Source: an uncultured Myxococcales bacterium
Lineage (GTDB): Bacteria; Myxococcota_A; Polyangia; Polyangiales; Polyangiaceae
Assembly (NCBI GenBank): GCA_937872925.1
Contig: CALMUT010000080.1
Span: 47,101 to 111,100 of the forward strand
Direction of reading: 5' to 3'
Length of the DNA stretch: 64,000 bases
Shown here: in pieces, positions 51,193-60,989 of the stretch
Layout of the letters: each line of letters begins with the position of its first letter
Numbering within the stretch: position 1 is the first letter of the stretch
The notes under the pieces: generated by a model
Seen by the model: the letters and a program-made list of their open reading frames with translations, nothing else
Databases searched by the model: none
Told to the model about the DNA's origin: nothing
Position numbers and translations under genes: made by a program

Positions 51193-52797
51193 TCAGGCGC
51201 TCCGCTGAAGTCGACTGGAAAGTGCCGCGCTTTCGCTGCTTGGTTTGGTGCGCGTGCGCAGAGTGAATACAAACGTACTGCCGTGCGGCGTCGCGTCCTC
51301 AACCCAGGTGCGCCCGCCGTGCGCCTCAGCGATGTGTTTGACGAGAGCCAGCCCGATGCCACTGCCGCGCACCTGCTTGTTGGACGTGCTCCGACCGCGC
51401 ACGAAACGCTCGAAAATACGCTTTCGGTCCTCTGCGGGAATGCCCGTGCCTTCATCCGTGACACGGACTTGCACTGCTGAGTCGCCAAGAGTCACGGCCA
51501 CCACAATCTTTCTCCCGTCGGGCGCGTACTTGAGCGCGTTGTCCACGAGATTGAAGACGGCGATCTCCACGGCACGCTCATCGAGCTCGACCTGCGGCAG
51601 ATTAGCCTGCACGGAAAGCGAGAGCTCGACGTCCTCCCGCTGCGCCCGCACGCGGCACGCTTCGATGGCGCGCGTGACGACGTCTCCCGGGGACGTCAGG
51701 CTGAAGGAGTAGGCAGCTTTTCCGCGTTCCACCTTGGCAAAATCCAAGACATTTTCGATCAGGGCCGCGAGACGGTCACTTTCCGAAACGATGATTTCCA
51801 GATACTGGACGCGCTTTTCGTCGTTCTCTACGCGTCCGCTCTGCAACAGTTCGGCGAACATGCGCACTAGGGAGAGCGGCGTCTTGAGTTCGTGAGACAC
51901 GTTGGCGACGAAGTCACTTTTGAGATTGGAGAGCTTGCGCTCCCGAGCCGCTGCGAACAGCACGACAGTCAACCCCGCCAATGCGACCACCCAACTGAGC
52001 CCGACCAGTGCCATTTCCAGACTGCGGCGCCGAGCCACAGCCGCGGTCAGCTCCTCCGCGGAGATCAAGGTCACGTTGACACGCCATTTGTACAACGTCG
52101 TTTCGAAACGCCGGCCAATGGTGAACCCGCCGCGACTCAGTGGTGGGCCAAAGACAATGCCGCCGTCAGCGTCCACCACATTCACACGACTGTGTTCGTC
52201 ACGCTCTGAGTAGAGCGAAGGGAGCAGGTCGTGCACGATGCGCGGCACGTCGTGCCAGGCGACTAGCAAGTAGCGGCGCCCCTGGGACTCCCGCTGCCAA
52301 TAGCTGAGCAAGTAGCTGTGGCTATCGTGACTCTTGTGCAGATGACGCAGCTGCGTGTGCGGCAGCCGTGAAAGCTCCAAATCGGGCAGGAGCACGTGGA
52401 TGAATGTGCGCCGGAACGCTTCGGCCTCAGGGATGGGCGCACGGGAGCTGAAGGCGACGACCTCTTTCCCGGGCGACATCAGGTCGATCAACAGGACACC
52501 GCGCACCGTCGGCGTTTGGCGCGCCGCAATCGAAAGCCACGCGCGTCCGAATTCCACGCGCTCGTCGAGATCCACGAGCGAAAGCACTGTGTTGTCTTGC
52601 TCGATGATGCGCTTGTCGAGGCGATCGGCCTTTTCATTGGCCAAGGTCAGAGTCGCTTCCACAACGGACTGCTCCCGCAGCTTCTCCAGCTGAAAGCTAT
52701 TGCGGAAGGTGACGACCATGAGCACCACGACCGCAACGAGGATCGCCGGCACCCACAGGAAGGGCAGTAACCGCTCGCGCGACGTGCGCTCCGTCAT
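51193..52797 (-). CDS. Membrane sensor histidine kinase
   Basis: 534 residues. Helix 1 at about 11-30; extracytoplasmic sensor of about 230 residues; helix 2 about 262-283; HisKA His302 in ANVSHELKTPLSL; HATPase with NLVDNALKY, DEGTGIP and GSGIGLALVKHI. No HAMP domain between helix 2 and HisKA. No adjacent response regulator; the M23 gene is convergent, three bases away. Confidence 0.94.
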   Translation of the reverse strand: MTERTSRERLLPFLWVPAILVAVVVLMVVTFRNSFQLEKLREQSVVEATLTLANEKADRLDKRIIEQDNTVLSLVDLDERVEFGRAWLSIAARQTPTVRGVLLIDLMSPGKEVVAFSSRAPIPEAEAFRRTFIHVLLPDLELSRLPHTQLRHLHKSHDSHSYLLSYWQRESQGRRYLLVAWHDVPRIVHDLLPSLYSERDEHSRVNVVDADGGIVFGPPLSRGGFTIGRRFETTLYKWRVNVTLISAEELTAAVARRRSLEMALVGLSWVVALAGLTVVLFAAARERKLSNLKSDFVANVSHELKTPLSLVRMFAELLQSGRVENDEKRVQYLEIIVSESDRLAALIENVLDFAKVERGKAAYSFSLTSPGDVVTRAIEACRVRAQREDVELSLSVQANLPQVELDERAVEIAVFNLVDNALKYAPDGRKIVVAVTLGDSAVQVRVTDEGTGIPAEDRKRIFERFVRGRSTSNKQVRGSGIGLALVKHIAEAHGGRTWVEDATPHGSTFVFTLRTRTKPSSESAALSSRLQRSA

Positions 52798-52857
52798 TTG
52801 TCAACCCTACACCGACCTGCGGCGCGCCGTCGCCTGGCTCGAGGCGTGCGGGCAGCC

Positions 52858-54867
52858 TCAGGTGTTGGGCAGGACCACGTCAGCATCCAGCACAATGGGG
52901 CGGGCTGCGAGGAACTCAGCGAATTGTGCACAGATGTACTCGAGCGCGTTGGCTTCACTCTCGGAGTACTTCCCTCCACCGTGCGGGTTCGCGATTTCGA
53001 TGGCGCCGAGGTAGCGGCCGCCGATTTGCACCGAGCCGAACAGCGCGTCATGCGGCGCGACGCCAAGCTTCGTCCAGCGCTCTCCGAGGAACTTCTCGTC
53101 CTCCCCGGATGCGCTGACGGCACGCGTACGCCGCATCGCTGAGTTGAAGAAGGGGTCAACGTCTGGCGTGCGATGCAACAGCAGCGACTCCGCGCCTTTT
53201 CCGTAGGCGCGGACGATGACGAACTGCCGCGTGTTGATGTCGAAGACATGCACGATCGCGCCTTCACTCGGCAGCATGTTCTCCACCACGGAAAGCACAA
53301 ACTCCACACCCGTCACCATGTCCGGGAGGAAGTGCATTTCGTGCATCGTCTCGAACAGCTCGCCGATCAGATCTTCGCTTGCGCGGCGTTTCCCTGGGGC
53401 GATCCGTCGGGAGGAAGGCGGAGGCTCCGAGGGTGCAGGGGTGGGCTTCTTCGCAGGCTCTGCCTTGGCTGCTGCTGCCTCGGGTCGAGGTGGAGCACTC
53501 GACGTGTCGGGCTGGTCAGTTTTTGCCTCGGCGCCCGGCGGCACGACTTTCTTGCCGTGCACCATCACCACCGCGTCACCGCGCCAGTCTCTCCAGGCTA
53601 AACTCGCGACAGGGGCGCGTTCCGGACGTTTCTCGAAGACGTGGTCGAATACGGCAAGCTGAACGAACTTGCGTTCACTGCGCGCGGCAATCTTGGACTG
53701 GATCTCTTTGAACCGAACCCAGATCAGGAGCTCGGCCTGAGCAGCGTCGGTCTCTTTCGCGACGGCGTATGCATACTCGCGATACAGGATCGGACTGTCC
53801 TGGGTGGGCTCCTCTTCGCGCTTGCGGATGACCTGAAAATCTGGCGCCCGGGCGGCCTCAAGACTGCGTTGGGTTGGATGCGAGCTCAGGCGCTGAGTTT
53901 CAGACTTCGTCGCCGCAGCGTCTTGCTTGGCGGGCGCCGCCTTGGCTGCGGGCTTCGGGTCTGGCTTGGCTTCGGCGGAGGCCGCGGGCTGCGCCGAAGG
54001 GAAAGAGCCGGCCGGAGCGCCCTCCGGCCGAGGTGGCATCGAGGCGGGAGCGTCGGATGGCGGCAACACCTTTGACGGTGAGTCTTTTTCCGTGGACGGA
54101 GCGCTGGCTTCCGAGAGCGCGGCAGTTGGCGGTTGCGAAGGGCCCGGCGCGGGAATGGACTCGACCCCCGTCACTTCGATCTGGGGTGCTTCGCTGGGGG
54201 GGCCAGCACTCGCGCGTGGCGGCGCCGCCACGGGCGCGGGCGCCACCGAAGCGGTCTTCACGCCAGGCGGCTCCGTCGCGTTCGCGGCTGCAGGCTCCGC
54301 CGGCTTTGCTGCCGACGGTTCCGCCGACTTCGCGGACACGGCCTGGGCTTGGGTCGCTGCGGGTGCGGCCGTCGGCGCAGCGGACACGGCCTCGGCTTTT
54401 GCCGCTGCGGGTGCGGCCGTCGGCGCGGGGGGCACGGCGTCGTCCGGTACGCGAATCGCTGGCTGGGAGGCCTTTGCGTCGGGCGGTGGCGCCTCGGATG
54501 GCATCCGCTCCGTGGAGGGCTCCACAGACGAAGGGGGTGCGGCTTGCGGATCCGTGGCCAACGGATCCTCGCGTAGCGGCGCAGGCGACGCGATGGGGCT
54601 CGTCTTGGGTGGCGGGACCACGGCCTGGGGTTCGATCAGATCTGCAGTCGCCGGAGCTTTTGCCACCATGTAGCGAAGCTTTTGGCTGGCATCCACCGCG
54701 CGATAGCCGTCGTCCAAGAGCTCGATGGAAAACTTCGACAGCGGCCCCGTGTCGCCACGCTTCTTGCGCACCTCTTGCAACGCCGCCTGCCATTGCTTGG
54801 CTTCCAAGCAATACTTGTCAGGCGGAGCTTGCTCTCCCATGCGGGAGACTTCGACGAACCAACGCAT
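52858..54867 (-). CDS. GAF-domain protein with long Pro/Ala linker
   Basis: 669 residues. N-terminal charged module of about 60 residues (MRWFVEVSRMGE, KYCLEAKQWQAALQEVRKKRGD), a 270-residue Ala/Pro/Ser/Glu linker, a small beta segment (YAYAVAKETDAAQAELLIWVRFKEIQSKIA), and a C-terminal GAF-like domain about 490-650 (FETMHEMHFLPDMVTGVEFVLSVVENMLPSEGAIVHVFDINTRQFVIVRAYG, GRYLGAIEIANPHGG). GAF domains bind small ligands or dimerise. The start of the middle segment resembles the module in myxobacterial signalling proteins but I cannot name it. Confidence 0.75.
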   Translation of the reverse strand: MRWFVEVSRMGEQAPPDKYCLEAKQWQAALQEVRKKRGDTGPLSKFSIELLDDGYRAVDASQKLRYMVAKAPATADLIEPQAVVPPPKTSPIASPAPLREDPLATDPQAAPPSSVEPSTERMPSEAPPPDAKASQPAIRVPDDAVPPAPTAAPAAAKAEAVSAAPTAAPAATQAQAVSAKSAEPSAAKPAEPAAANATEPPGVKTASVAPAPVAAPPRASAGPPSEAPQIEVTGVESIPAPGPSQPPTAALSEASAPSTEKDSPSKVLPPSDAPASMPPRPEGAPAGSFPSAQPAASAEAKPDPKPAAKAAPAKQDAAATKSETQRLSSHPTQRSLEAARAPDFQVIRKREEEPTQDSPILYREYAYAVAKETDAAQAELLIWVRFKEIQSKIAARSERKFVQLAVFDHVFEKRPERAPVASLAWRDWRGDAVVMVHGKKVVPPGAEAKTDQPDTSSAPPRPEAAAAKAEPAKKPTPAPSEPPPSSRRIAPGKRRASEDLIGELFETMHEMHFLPDMVTGVEFVLSVVENMLPSEGAIVHVFDINTRQFVIVRAYGKGAESLLLHRTPDVDPFFNSAMRRTRAVSASGEDEKFLGERWTKLGVAPHDALFGSVQIGGRYLGAIEIANPHGGGKYSESEANALEYICAQFAEFLAARPIVLDADVVLPNT

Positions 54868-55145
54868 GCTTCGGAGAACGTTCCGCTCTATCTAGGGCTC
54901 AGGACCCCAAGGTCGGCCTAGTAGAGCGTTTCCGACGCCGACCCGCAAGCCCGTCGAGGCCCCCCCACCCGCGGCGGCTCGGAAAACCCCGAGTCGCTGG
55001 GATTTCCTGTCGCCGCGGGACAAAAAAGCACGCAAGAGCACCTTTCCGCTCGCCGGGCGGTCGTGACGCATCCCATTGCGCGGGCCAGCGTCTAGACTGG
55101 CGCCGTCGGTAGCGCCCGAAAGCGCTGTCCGTTTTGGTAGCTGCT

Positions 55146-57296
55146 GTGCCCGATCCTGACGTCTCGTCACAAAAACCCGCCCCCTCCTGGCTCGCACGGG
55201 GAGAGCGGGTGCTCTTCACTCTGCTTGCCGGAGCAGCAACCCTTTGGATGGCGACCTGGTTCTACGCGTCGCTCCAACACCAGACCGCGCTGACCGGCAG
55301 CCTGCCCTTGGCGCGACACGGAGAGTGGTCGGCGCCCCTCGACGATGTCTTCATCCACTTCGACTTTGCCCGCGCTACGGCTCGTGGCTATCCGTTCCAA
55401 TGGTCCGAGGGCAACGGTTACTCGAGCGGGGGCACCAGCTTGCTCTACCCCTTCGTGCTCGCGTTCGGATACTGGATCGGGTACCGCGAGCTGACACTGA
55501 TGGCTTGGGCAGCCATCGTCGCATGTGTGTGCACGTTTGCATTGCTGCTCACGGCTCGCCGCATGTTCCGCAACATGCCCGTTGCAACGAGCTACCTCGT
55601 GATCCCCGCCATCTTAGGGATCGGCGTTCTGAGCTGGTCGCTTTTCAGCGGGATGGAAGTGGCCCTGTTCCTCGCACTTTGGGGAGCCGCCCTAGTGGCG
55701 TGGGACGACCTCGTCACCGGAGCGCCGGACGACCGAGAGCGTCCGACGTTCTATGCAGGTGCCGTCGGATTCTGGGGCGCGCTGCTCGTGGCTACCCGCC
55801 CGGAGGCGGCATGCGTCGTTTTTGTATTTGCAGTCAGCGCAGCAATCGCGCTGGGCAAACGCCGTGGGTTCAAACGCGGTCTCGTGACCCTGGCTTTGTG
55901 TGCCGTGCCCGGTGCGCTGGTTGTGCTGGGGCAATCCCTGGCGAACTGGCTCATCACCGGGGACACGACAGCAGCGGGCGCCCTCGTCAAACTCGAGTTG
56001 CACCACCCGCATCTGAATCGCCAGCAAGTGATCGACGCTTGGTGGTTTCACGTGCGCTACCAGTTCATGCGCGTCGGCGACTATCACCTGTCGAGCGTGC
56101 CAGTCTTGGGCTTCTTGCCGTACGCCTTCGCGGTGTTGTCCATCGCGTTTCGACGCACGCGGCGCTACGGGATCATACTGGTCAGCAGCGCAGTGCTTTG
56201 GGTGTTGGTGGTGGCCCTCAACGGCCAAGTGCGCTGGCAAAACGAACGCTACACCATGCCAGCCCTGGCCTGGATCATGCTGGCCGCCGCGCTTGCCGTC
56301 GGCGCCGTGTTTTCGGGCAGCCCCGCGCTCGGGTCTCGGGGTCGCCGTCTGTTCTGGACCGGCACCTGCGTGACGGCCGTCGCGTGGGCGGCGTTCGGTT
56401 GGTTCCATCTGGAGCGTCTGCGCGACCAGGTTTGGTTTTTTGGGCGCGCCTCGCGCAACATCCGCGATCAGCACATTCGCACGGGACGCCTGTTGCAGGC
56501 CGTTCATCCACCGGTTTCGCGGGTGTTGGTTGGTGACGCCGGCGCAATCCCCTACATCTCGGATCTGCCTGCCCTAGATATCATCGGGCTGGGCAGCTTT
56601 CACAACATGCCTTTTGCACGCGCCACGCGACAGGGCGTCGGCGCGTCCATCGAACTCATCGAGCGGATCCCAGCCAAAGACCGGCCGGACGTGTTGGCGA
56701 TCTATCCGTCCTGGTGGGGCACCTTCCCGCTGTGGTTCGGAGATGTTCTGGGCGAGGTCCCTGTAACGGGCAACGTGATTTGTGGAGGCGCGTCCAAGGT
56801 CATTTACCGACCGCGCTGGAAGCTGCTCGACGGCAGCGACGCCCCGTTCACAACCAACAAGGGCATGCGCGTGATGGACAGCGTGGACGTTGCCGACGTG
56901 GTTAGTGAAAAGAGCCACGGGTACGCAATAGCCGGCGCCGTGGGGTATGTCGAAATGAAGCTCCTGGCGCACGCCGAGGAGGATGAGAAAGACGTTTTCG
57001 ATGCGGGCCGACTCGCTCCGCAAGGCGTGGCACAGAGCTTCGTCGTGCGTGGACTCGACCCCGCGCGCGGGTCGCGCTTGCTCTTCCGCACGGCGCCGAC
57101 AAATGCCGCAACCCTTGGCGTTGAAGTCGACGGAGCCGAACAGCCTAACCTGGTCTTGAAACCGAGCGCCAAGTGGCAAGAGACAGCGCTCGAGCTGCCG
57201 GCGTCCGCAGTGCGATCCGAAATGAGCGTGCGCGTGACCAGCAAGCAGGGCGAGCACGTGCTCTTCCACGTATTCGCGTTGCAGCCTGCCCCATGA
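55146..57296 (+). CDS. GT-C-like integral membrane glycosyltransferase
   Basis: 716 residues from GTG 55146, preferred to a TTG at 55134. At least nine helices in the first 450 residues. SAPLDDVFIHFDFARATARGYPF near residue 60 gives the DD-x-x-I/F acidic loop that is the catalytic signature of GT-C polyprenyl-linked sugar transferases, and SSGGTSLLYPFVLAFGY follows. The last 260 residues form an extracytoplasmic beta-rich domain. Likely adds sugars to cell-wall or lipid carriers. It is followed 34 bases later by a second membrane protein of similar design. Sugar and acceptor unknown. Confidence 0.78.
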   Translation: MPDPDVSSQKPAPSWLARGERVLFTLLAGAATLWMATWFYASLQHQTALTGSLPLARHGEWSAPLDDVFIHFDFARATARGYPFQWSEGNGYSSGGTSLLYPFVLAFGYWIGYRELTLMAWAAIVACVCTFALLLTARRMFRNMPVATSYLVIPAILGIGVLSWSLFSGMEVALFLALWGAALVAWDDLVTGAPDDRERPTFYAGAVGFWGALLVATRPEAACVVFVFAVSAAIALGKRRGFKRGLVTLALCAVPGALVVLGQSLANWLITGDTTAAGALVKLELHHPHLNRQQVIDAWWFHVRYQFMRVGDYHLSSVPVLGFLPYAFAVLSIAFRRTRRYGIILVSSAVLWVLVVALNGQVRWQNERYTMPALAWIMLAAALAVGAVFSGSPALGSRGRRLFWTGTCVTAVAWAAFGWFHLERLRDQVWFFGRASRNIRDQHIRTGRLLQAVHPPVSRVLVGDAGAIPYISDLPALDIIGLGSFHNMPFARATRQGVGASIELIERIPAKDRPDVLAIYPSWWGTFPLWFGDVLGEVPVTGNVICGGASKVIYRPRWKLLDGSDAPFTTNKGMRVMDSVDVADVVSEKSHGYAIAGAVGYVEMKLLAHAEEDEKDVFDAGRLAPQGVAQSFVVRGLDPARGSRLLFRTAPTNAATLGVEVDGAEQPNLVLKPSAKWQETALELPASAVRSEMSVRVTSKQGEHVLFHVFALQPAP

Positions 57297-57330
57297 AAAG
57301 CCGGCAGGTTCGAACTGCGGGGCACGCGCC

Positions 57331-59340
57331 GTGAATCCGGGACTGTCCAGCCTGGGTGCGCCCCCAGATGCCATGGCGTGGGCGGCGCTCTTGCTTGCGC
57401 TATTGGCCGGTGCCTTCGCGCTTTGCCCCGAGCGAACCCGCGCCAAGTTCGCGCTCTGGATCACCAAGCGCCCAGGGCGCACCGGACTGGGTCTCGCCTG
57501 CGCGGCGCTGGCGCTGTCTGCGCTCTGGACGCAGTTCTACCTGCGCGGTGGCCCTCGCATCATCGATGCCACCAGCTACCTGCTGCAGGCCAAGGGCATC
57601 GCGTCGGGTCAGTTCGTGTGGCAGCCGCCGGGAGAAATCGCGTCACACGCGGGACGCTTCTTGGTCAGCCCTGCAGAGGCGGCCGTGCTCGGTGTGATTT
57701 TTCCGCCGGGCTACCCGGCCTTGCTCGCACTCGGGGTGCTGGTCGGCATGCCCATGGCGATAGGCCCACTCTTGGCGGCCGCGCTGTGCATCGCCACCTA
57801 TCATCTCGCCCTGGCGCTGTTCGAAGACACCAAGGTCGCCCTGCTGGCGGCCGCAGTGTCGGTCGTGTGCGCAGCGCTGCGCTACCACACCGCGGACACC
57901 ATGTCGCACGGGGCGTCCGCGCTCTGGTTGACCGTTGCATTGTACGCGGCAACTCGTGGCGGACGGGGACTGTGGATCGCGGGACTGGCTTGCGGCGGCG
58001 CGTGGGCCACCCGCCCGGTGACCGGCATGGTCGCTAGCGCCATCATCGCATTCTGCGTGCTGCGCAGCTCCGCCAAGGTTACTGGCATACGCGCGCTCTG
58101 TTTGGGACTGGTGCCAGGCGCCGCTTTGCTTGCGTTGCACCAGCACGCCACCACCGGGCAATGGCTGTCCTCCAGTCAACAGCGTTACTACGCGCTCTCC
58201 GACGGTCCCCCAGGATGCTTTCGCTACGGTTTTGGCGAGGGCATTGGTTGCCGCTTCGAACACGGCGATTTCGTCTCGGCCCACCTGCAACAGGGCTACG
58301 GCCTGCTCGAAGCCGTCGGCACGACTGGGCGCAGGCTCTTGTGGCACGCCCTCGACGTGGGAAACGCGGAACCCCTCGCGTACCTCGCGCTCTTCACCAT
58401 CGTCTGGCTATGGCGCCACCCGGGTGTGCGACTGCTTGCGGCGGGGATCGGCGGCGTGATGCTGGCGTACGCGCCGTTCTACTTTGACGGCAGCTATCCG
58501 GGTGGAGGCGCCCGCATGTTCGCAGACGTGCTTCCTCTGGAACACGCCCTCATCGCCTACGGGGCGACGCGACTCAAGCTCAGCCGCTTTGTATTACCAG
58601 TAGCCTTGGCTGGCTTTGCGCTCCGGGCCAGCTACGGCCACACCGCGCTAGCTGCTCGCGAAGGCGGACGGCCCATGTTCGAGCCCGCCGTCCTGACCGC
58701 TGCCGGAGTCAGCCGCGGGCTGGTCTTCGTCGATACGGATCACGGCTATAACCTCGGTTTCGATCCCGGCACGAAGGAAGCCGAAGCCGGCGTCGTGGTG
58801 GCGCGGCGCCGCGGCGACAGCTTCGACGTTCAAACCTGGCAACGGCTCGGCAAGCCCACCGCCTACGAGTATCGCTTCGACCCGAGCGGCAGACTGCCCC
58901 CGTCCGTGCGCGCCTGGAACCCGCCCGGGGACCACACCGGGCGCTATGAGGCAGAGTCGATGTGGCCGGCCTGGGCGGTGCACTCCGGCTCGGCCTACCC
59001 GACCCACGCGCCAGCATGTGGCTCCAGCGGCCGCGGACTCCTGCTCCTCCCGGACGCCTCGGGAGTGGCCAAAGTCGCCCTGAGGCTCTCAACCCATGGC
59101 GCAGAAGCGGTGCGGGCTCGTTGGGTGGCGCCGGAGGGAGTCGCTGGGAACGCGCGGTTGAGCCTGGCGGGGCAGCCCGCGCCGGATACTCACGTGATCT
59201 CCAATATTTGCGGTAAATCGCCGGACGTTTCCCTGGCGGCCGCGGGGCCGGAGGCGCGCTTGGAGATCGAAGTGCGAGGCGGGCCGGTCGTTTTGGACGC
59301 CTTCGAGCTGGTCACTTCGCCAAAAGGCGTTGACAATTGA
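57331..59340 (+). CDS. Large membrane protein, GT-C-like, partner of the preceding gene
   Basis: 669 residues from GTG 57331. About ten to twelve helices in the first 450 residues; IIDATSYLLQAKGIASGQFVW near residue 85 fits a loop position of the DD motif but has IDAT rather than DD. The C-terminal 200 residues are a beta-rich periplasmic domain (GLVFVDTDHGYNLGFDPG, EAESMWPAWAVHSGSAYP, GPVVLDAFELV), similar in design to the tail of the preceding protein. The acidic residues of the catalytic loop are unsure, so it could be an inactive partner or a sugar-lipid flippase-type protein. Confidence 0.65.
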   Translation: MNPGLSSLGAPPDAMAWAALLLALLAGAFALCPERTRAKFALWITKRPGRTGLGLACAALALSALWTQFYLRGGPRIIDATSYLLQAKGIASGQFVWQPPGEIASHAGRFLVSPAEAAVLGVIFPPGYPALLALGVLVGMPMAIGPLLAAALCIATYHLALALFEDTKVALLAAAVSVVCAALRYHTADTMSHGASALWLTVALYAATRGGRGLWIAGLACGGAWATRPVTGMVASAIIAFCVLRSSAKVTGIRALCLGLVPGAALLALHQHATTGQWLSSSQQRYYALSDGPPGCFRYGFGEGIGCRFEHGDFVSAHLQQGYGLLEAVGTTGRRLLWHALDVGNAEPLAYLALFTIVWLWRHPGVRLLAAGIGGVMLAYAPFYFDGSYPGGGARMFADVLPLEHALIAYGATRLKLSRFVLPVALAGFALRASYGHTALAAREGGRPMFEPAVLTAAGVSRGLVFVDTDHGYNLGFDPGTKEAEAGVVVARRRGDSFDVQTWQRLGKPTAYEYRFDPSGRLPPSVRAWNPPGDHTGRYEAESMWPAWAVHSGSAYPTHAPACGSSGRGLLLLPDASGVAKVALRLSTHGAEAVRARWVAPEGVAGNARLSLAGQPAPDTHVISNICGKSPDVSLAAAGPEARLEIEVRGGPVVLDAFELVTSPKGVDN

Positions 59341-59396
59341 GGCGTTACGAAAAAACATGAAGGTGATCCCGACATGGCGGAGAGGACGGGACGGGG

Positions 59397-59717
59397 ATGA
59401 CTAAGAGCGAGCTGATCGAAGCCATTGCGGCACGGGGTGAGCTCACCAAGGCCCGCGCCGAGCAGGTAGTAAACTGCGTTTTTGACGCTATGACGGAGGC
59501 GCTGCAGCGCACCGATGGCATCGAGATCCGCGGTTTCGGCAGCTTTACGGTGCGGCCGTACAAGCCCTACGCGGGTCGCAACCCCCGAACCGGCCAGGCC
59601 GTGCCCGTTCCGGCGAAGCGCCTGCCGTTCTTCAAAGTCGGCAAAGAGCTGAAAGAGCTGGTCAACGCCAGCCAGCACATCGCGCTGCAAAGCGACGAAG
59701 ACGACGACGACGACTGA
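59397..59717 (+). CDS. IHF/HU-family DNA-binding protein with acidic tail
   Basis: 106 residues. MTKSELIEAIA at the start and EIRGFGSFTVRPYKPYAGRNPRTG in the middle are the IHF-beta/HU pattern (DNA-binding arm with Arg-Asn-Pro). LPFFKVGKELKELVN closes the fold. A 14-residue tail ending in DEDDDDD is unusual; such tails can modulate DNA binding. Could be an IhfB-like or HU subunit; the partner is not in the window. It precedes tyrS by 51 bases. Confidence 0.9.
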   Translation: MTKSELIEAIAARGELTKARAEQVVNCVFDAMTEALQRTDGIEIRGFGSFTVRPYKPYAGRNPRTGQAVPVPAKRLPFFKVGKELKELVNASQHIALQSDEDDDDD

Positions 59718-59768
59718 GCGGCGCGGCTGGCGCTGCGCACGGTCACCCAGCTCGGATATAACGCTCGC

Positions 59769-60989
59769 GTGGATCCCCAGTCACAACTCGAAGTGCTGTG
59801 CCGCGGCGTCGTGGACCTGCACCAAAAGGAAGAGCTGCTCGAACGTCTGCAAAGCGGACGTCCACTCAAGGTCAAGACCGGCTTCGATCCGACGCGACCG
59901 GATCTGCATCTCGGCCACACGGTGCTGATGCAAAAGATGCGCGCCTTCCAGGAGCTCGGACATCACGTCATCTTCCTGATCGGCGATTTCACCGCCATGG
60001 TCGGCGACCCCACCGGGCAGAACGACATGCGGCCACGGCTCACCCGCGAAGAGGTGCTTGCCGCAGCCGATACCTACCAGGAACAAGCCTTCAAGGTGCT
60101 GGATCGGGACCGCACCGAAGTTCGCTACAATAGTGAGTGGCTCAGCCCGCTTTCCCTCGACAAAATCATCGAGTTGGCTGCAAAGCGCACGGTCGCGCGC
60201 ACCCTCGAACGACGCGACTTCCGCGAGCGACTCGAACAGCACCGCGACATCTACCTGCACGAGTTCTTGTACCCACTGCTTCAAGGGTACGACTCGGTCG
60301 CCCTAGAAAGCGACGTCGAGCTCGGTGGCACGGACCAGCTGTTCAACTTGATGGTGGGCCGCGACCTGATGCAGCGCTACGGACTGCCACCCCAGATCGT
60401 GATGACCACTCCGATCTTGGAGGGGTACGACGCCAAGCTCGAGAACGGGCAAGTTGTTGGCAAGAAGATGAGCAAGAGCGCAGGCAATGCCATCGGTCTT
60501 TTGGAACCGCCCACGGAGATGTTCCGCAAGCTGATGCAAATCGACGACGCGGTGATTTGGCGCTTCTTCGAATTGCTGTCCGCGAAGTCCACGGAGGAGA
60601 TCCGAGCGCTGCGCGACTCGGCCGATCCCCTGGCGACGAAGAGCGCCTTTGCTGTCGAAATGATTGAGCGTTTTCAGGGCGCCGACGCCGCAGCGAGCGC
60701 CAAAAATTCCTTTTTCGCAACCTATCTGGGCGACGGCGTGCCCGACGATGTCCCGCAGTGTGACGTGCCGGGCGACGCGGACGGCGTGCTGCTTGCCAAA
60801 GCCCTCAGCCAAGCAAAGCTGTGCGGGTCGAACAGCGAGGCGCGGCGGATGCTGCAACAGGGCGGCGTGGAAGTTGAGGGCACGCGCATCACGGACGCCT
60901 TCGCCAAGCTCGCCCAAGGTTCGGAGTCGCTGGTACGGGTTGGCTCCAAGAAACGCCGCTTCTGTCGGATCCGAGTCATCCCCACGTGA
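59769..60989 (+). CDS. tyrS: Tyrosyl-tRNA synthetase
   Basis: 406 residues from GTG 59769. Rossmann fold with HLGH at 47-50, GDFTAMVGDPTGQ (tyrosine-binding region), VELGGTDQLFNL (amino-acid pocket), KKMSKSAGNAI, then an S4 RNA-binding domain at the C-terminus (QAKLCGSNSEARRMLQQGGVEVEG). Charges tRNA-Tyr. Its stop overlaps the following lipoprotein start (GTGA). Confidence 0.97.
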   Translation: MDPQSQLEVLCRGVVDLHQKEELLERLQSGRPLKVKTGFDPTRPDLHLGHTVLMQKMRAFQELGHHVIFLIGDFTAMVGDPTGQNDMRPRLTREEVLAAADTYQEQAFKVLDRDRTEVRYNSEWLSPLSLDKIIELAAKRTVARTLERRDFRERLEQHRDIYLHEFLYPLLQGYDSVALESDVELGGTDQLFNLMVGRDLMQRYGLPPQIVMTTPILEGYDAKLENGQVVGKKMSKSAGNAIGLLEPPTEMFRKLMQIDDAVIWRFFELLSAKSTEEIRALRDSADPLATKSAFAVEMIERFQGADAAASAKNSFFATYLGDGVPDDVPQCDVPGDADGVLLAKALSQAKLCGSNSEARRMLQQGGVEVEGTRITDAFAKLAQGSESLVRVGSKKRRFCRIRVIPT

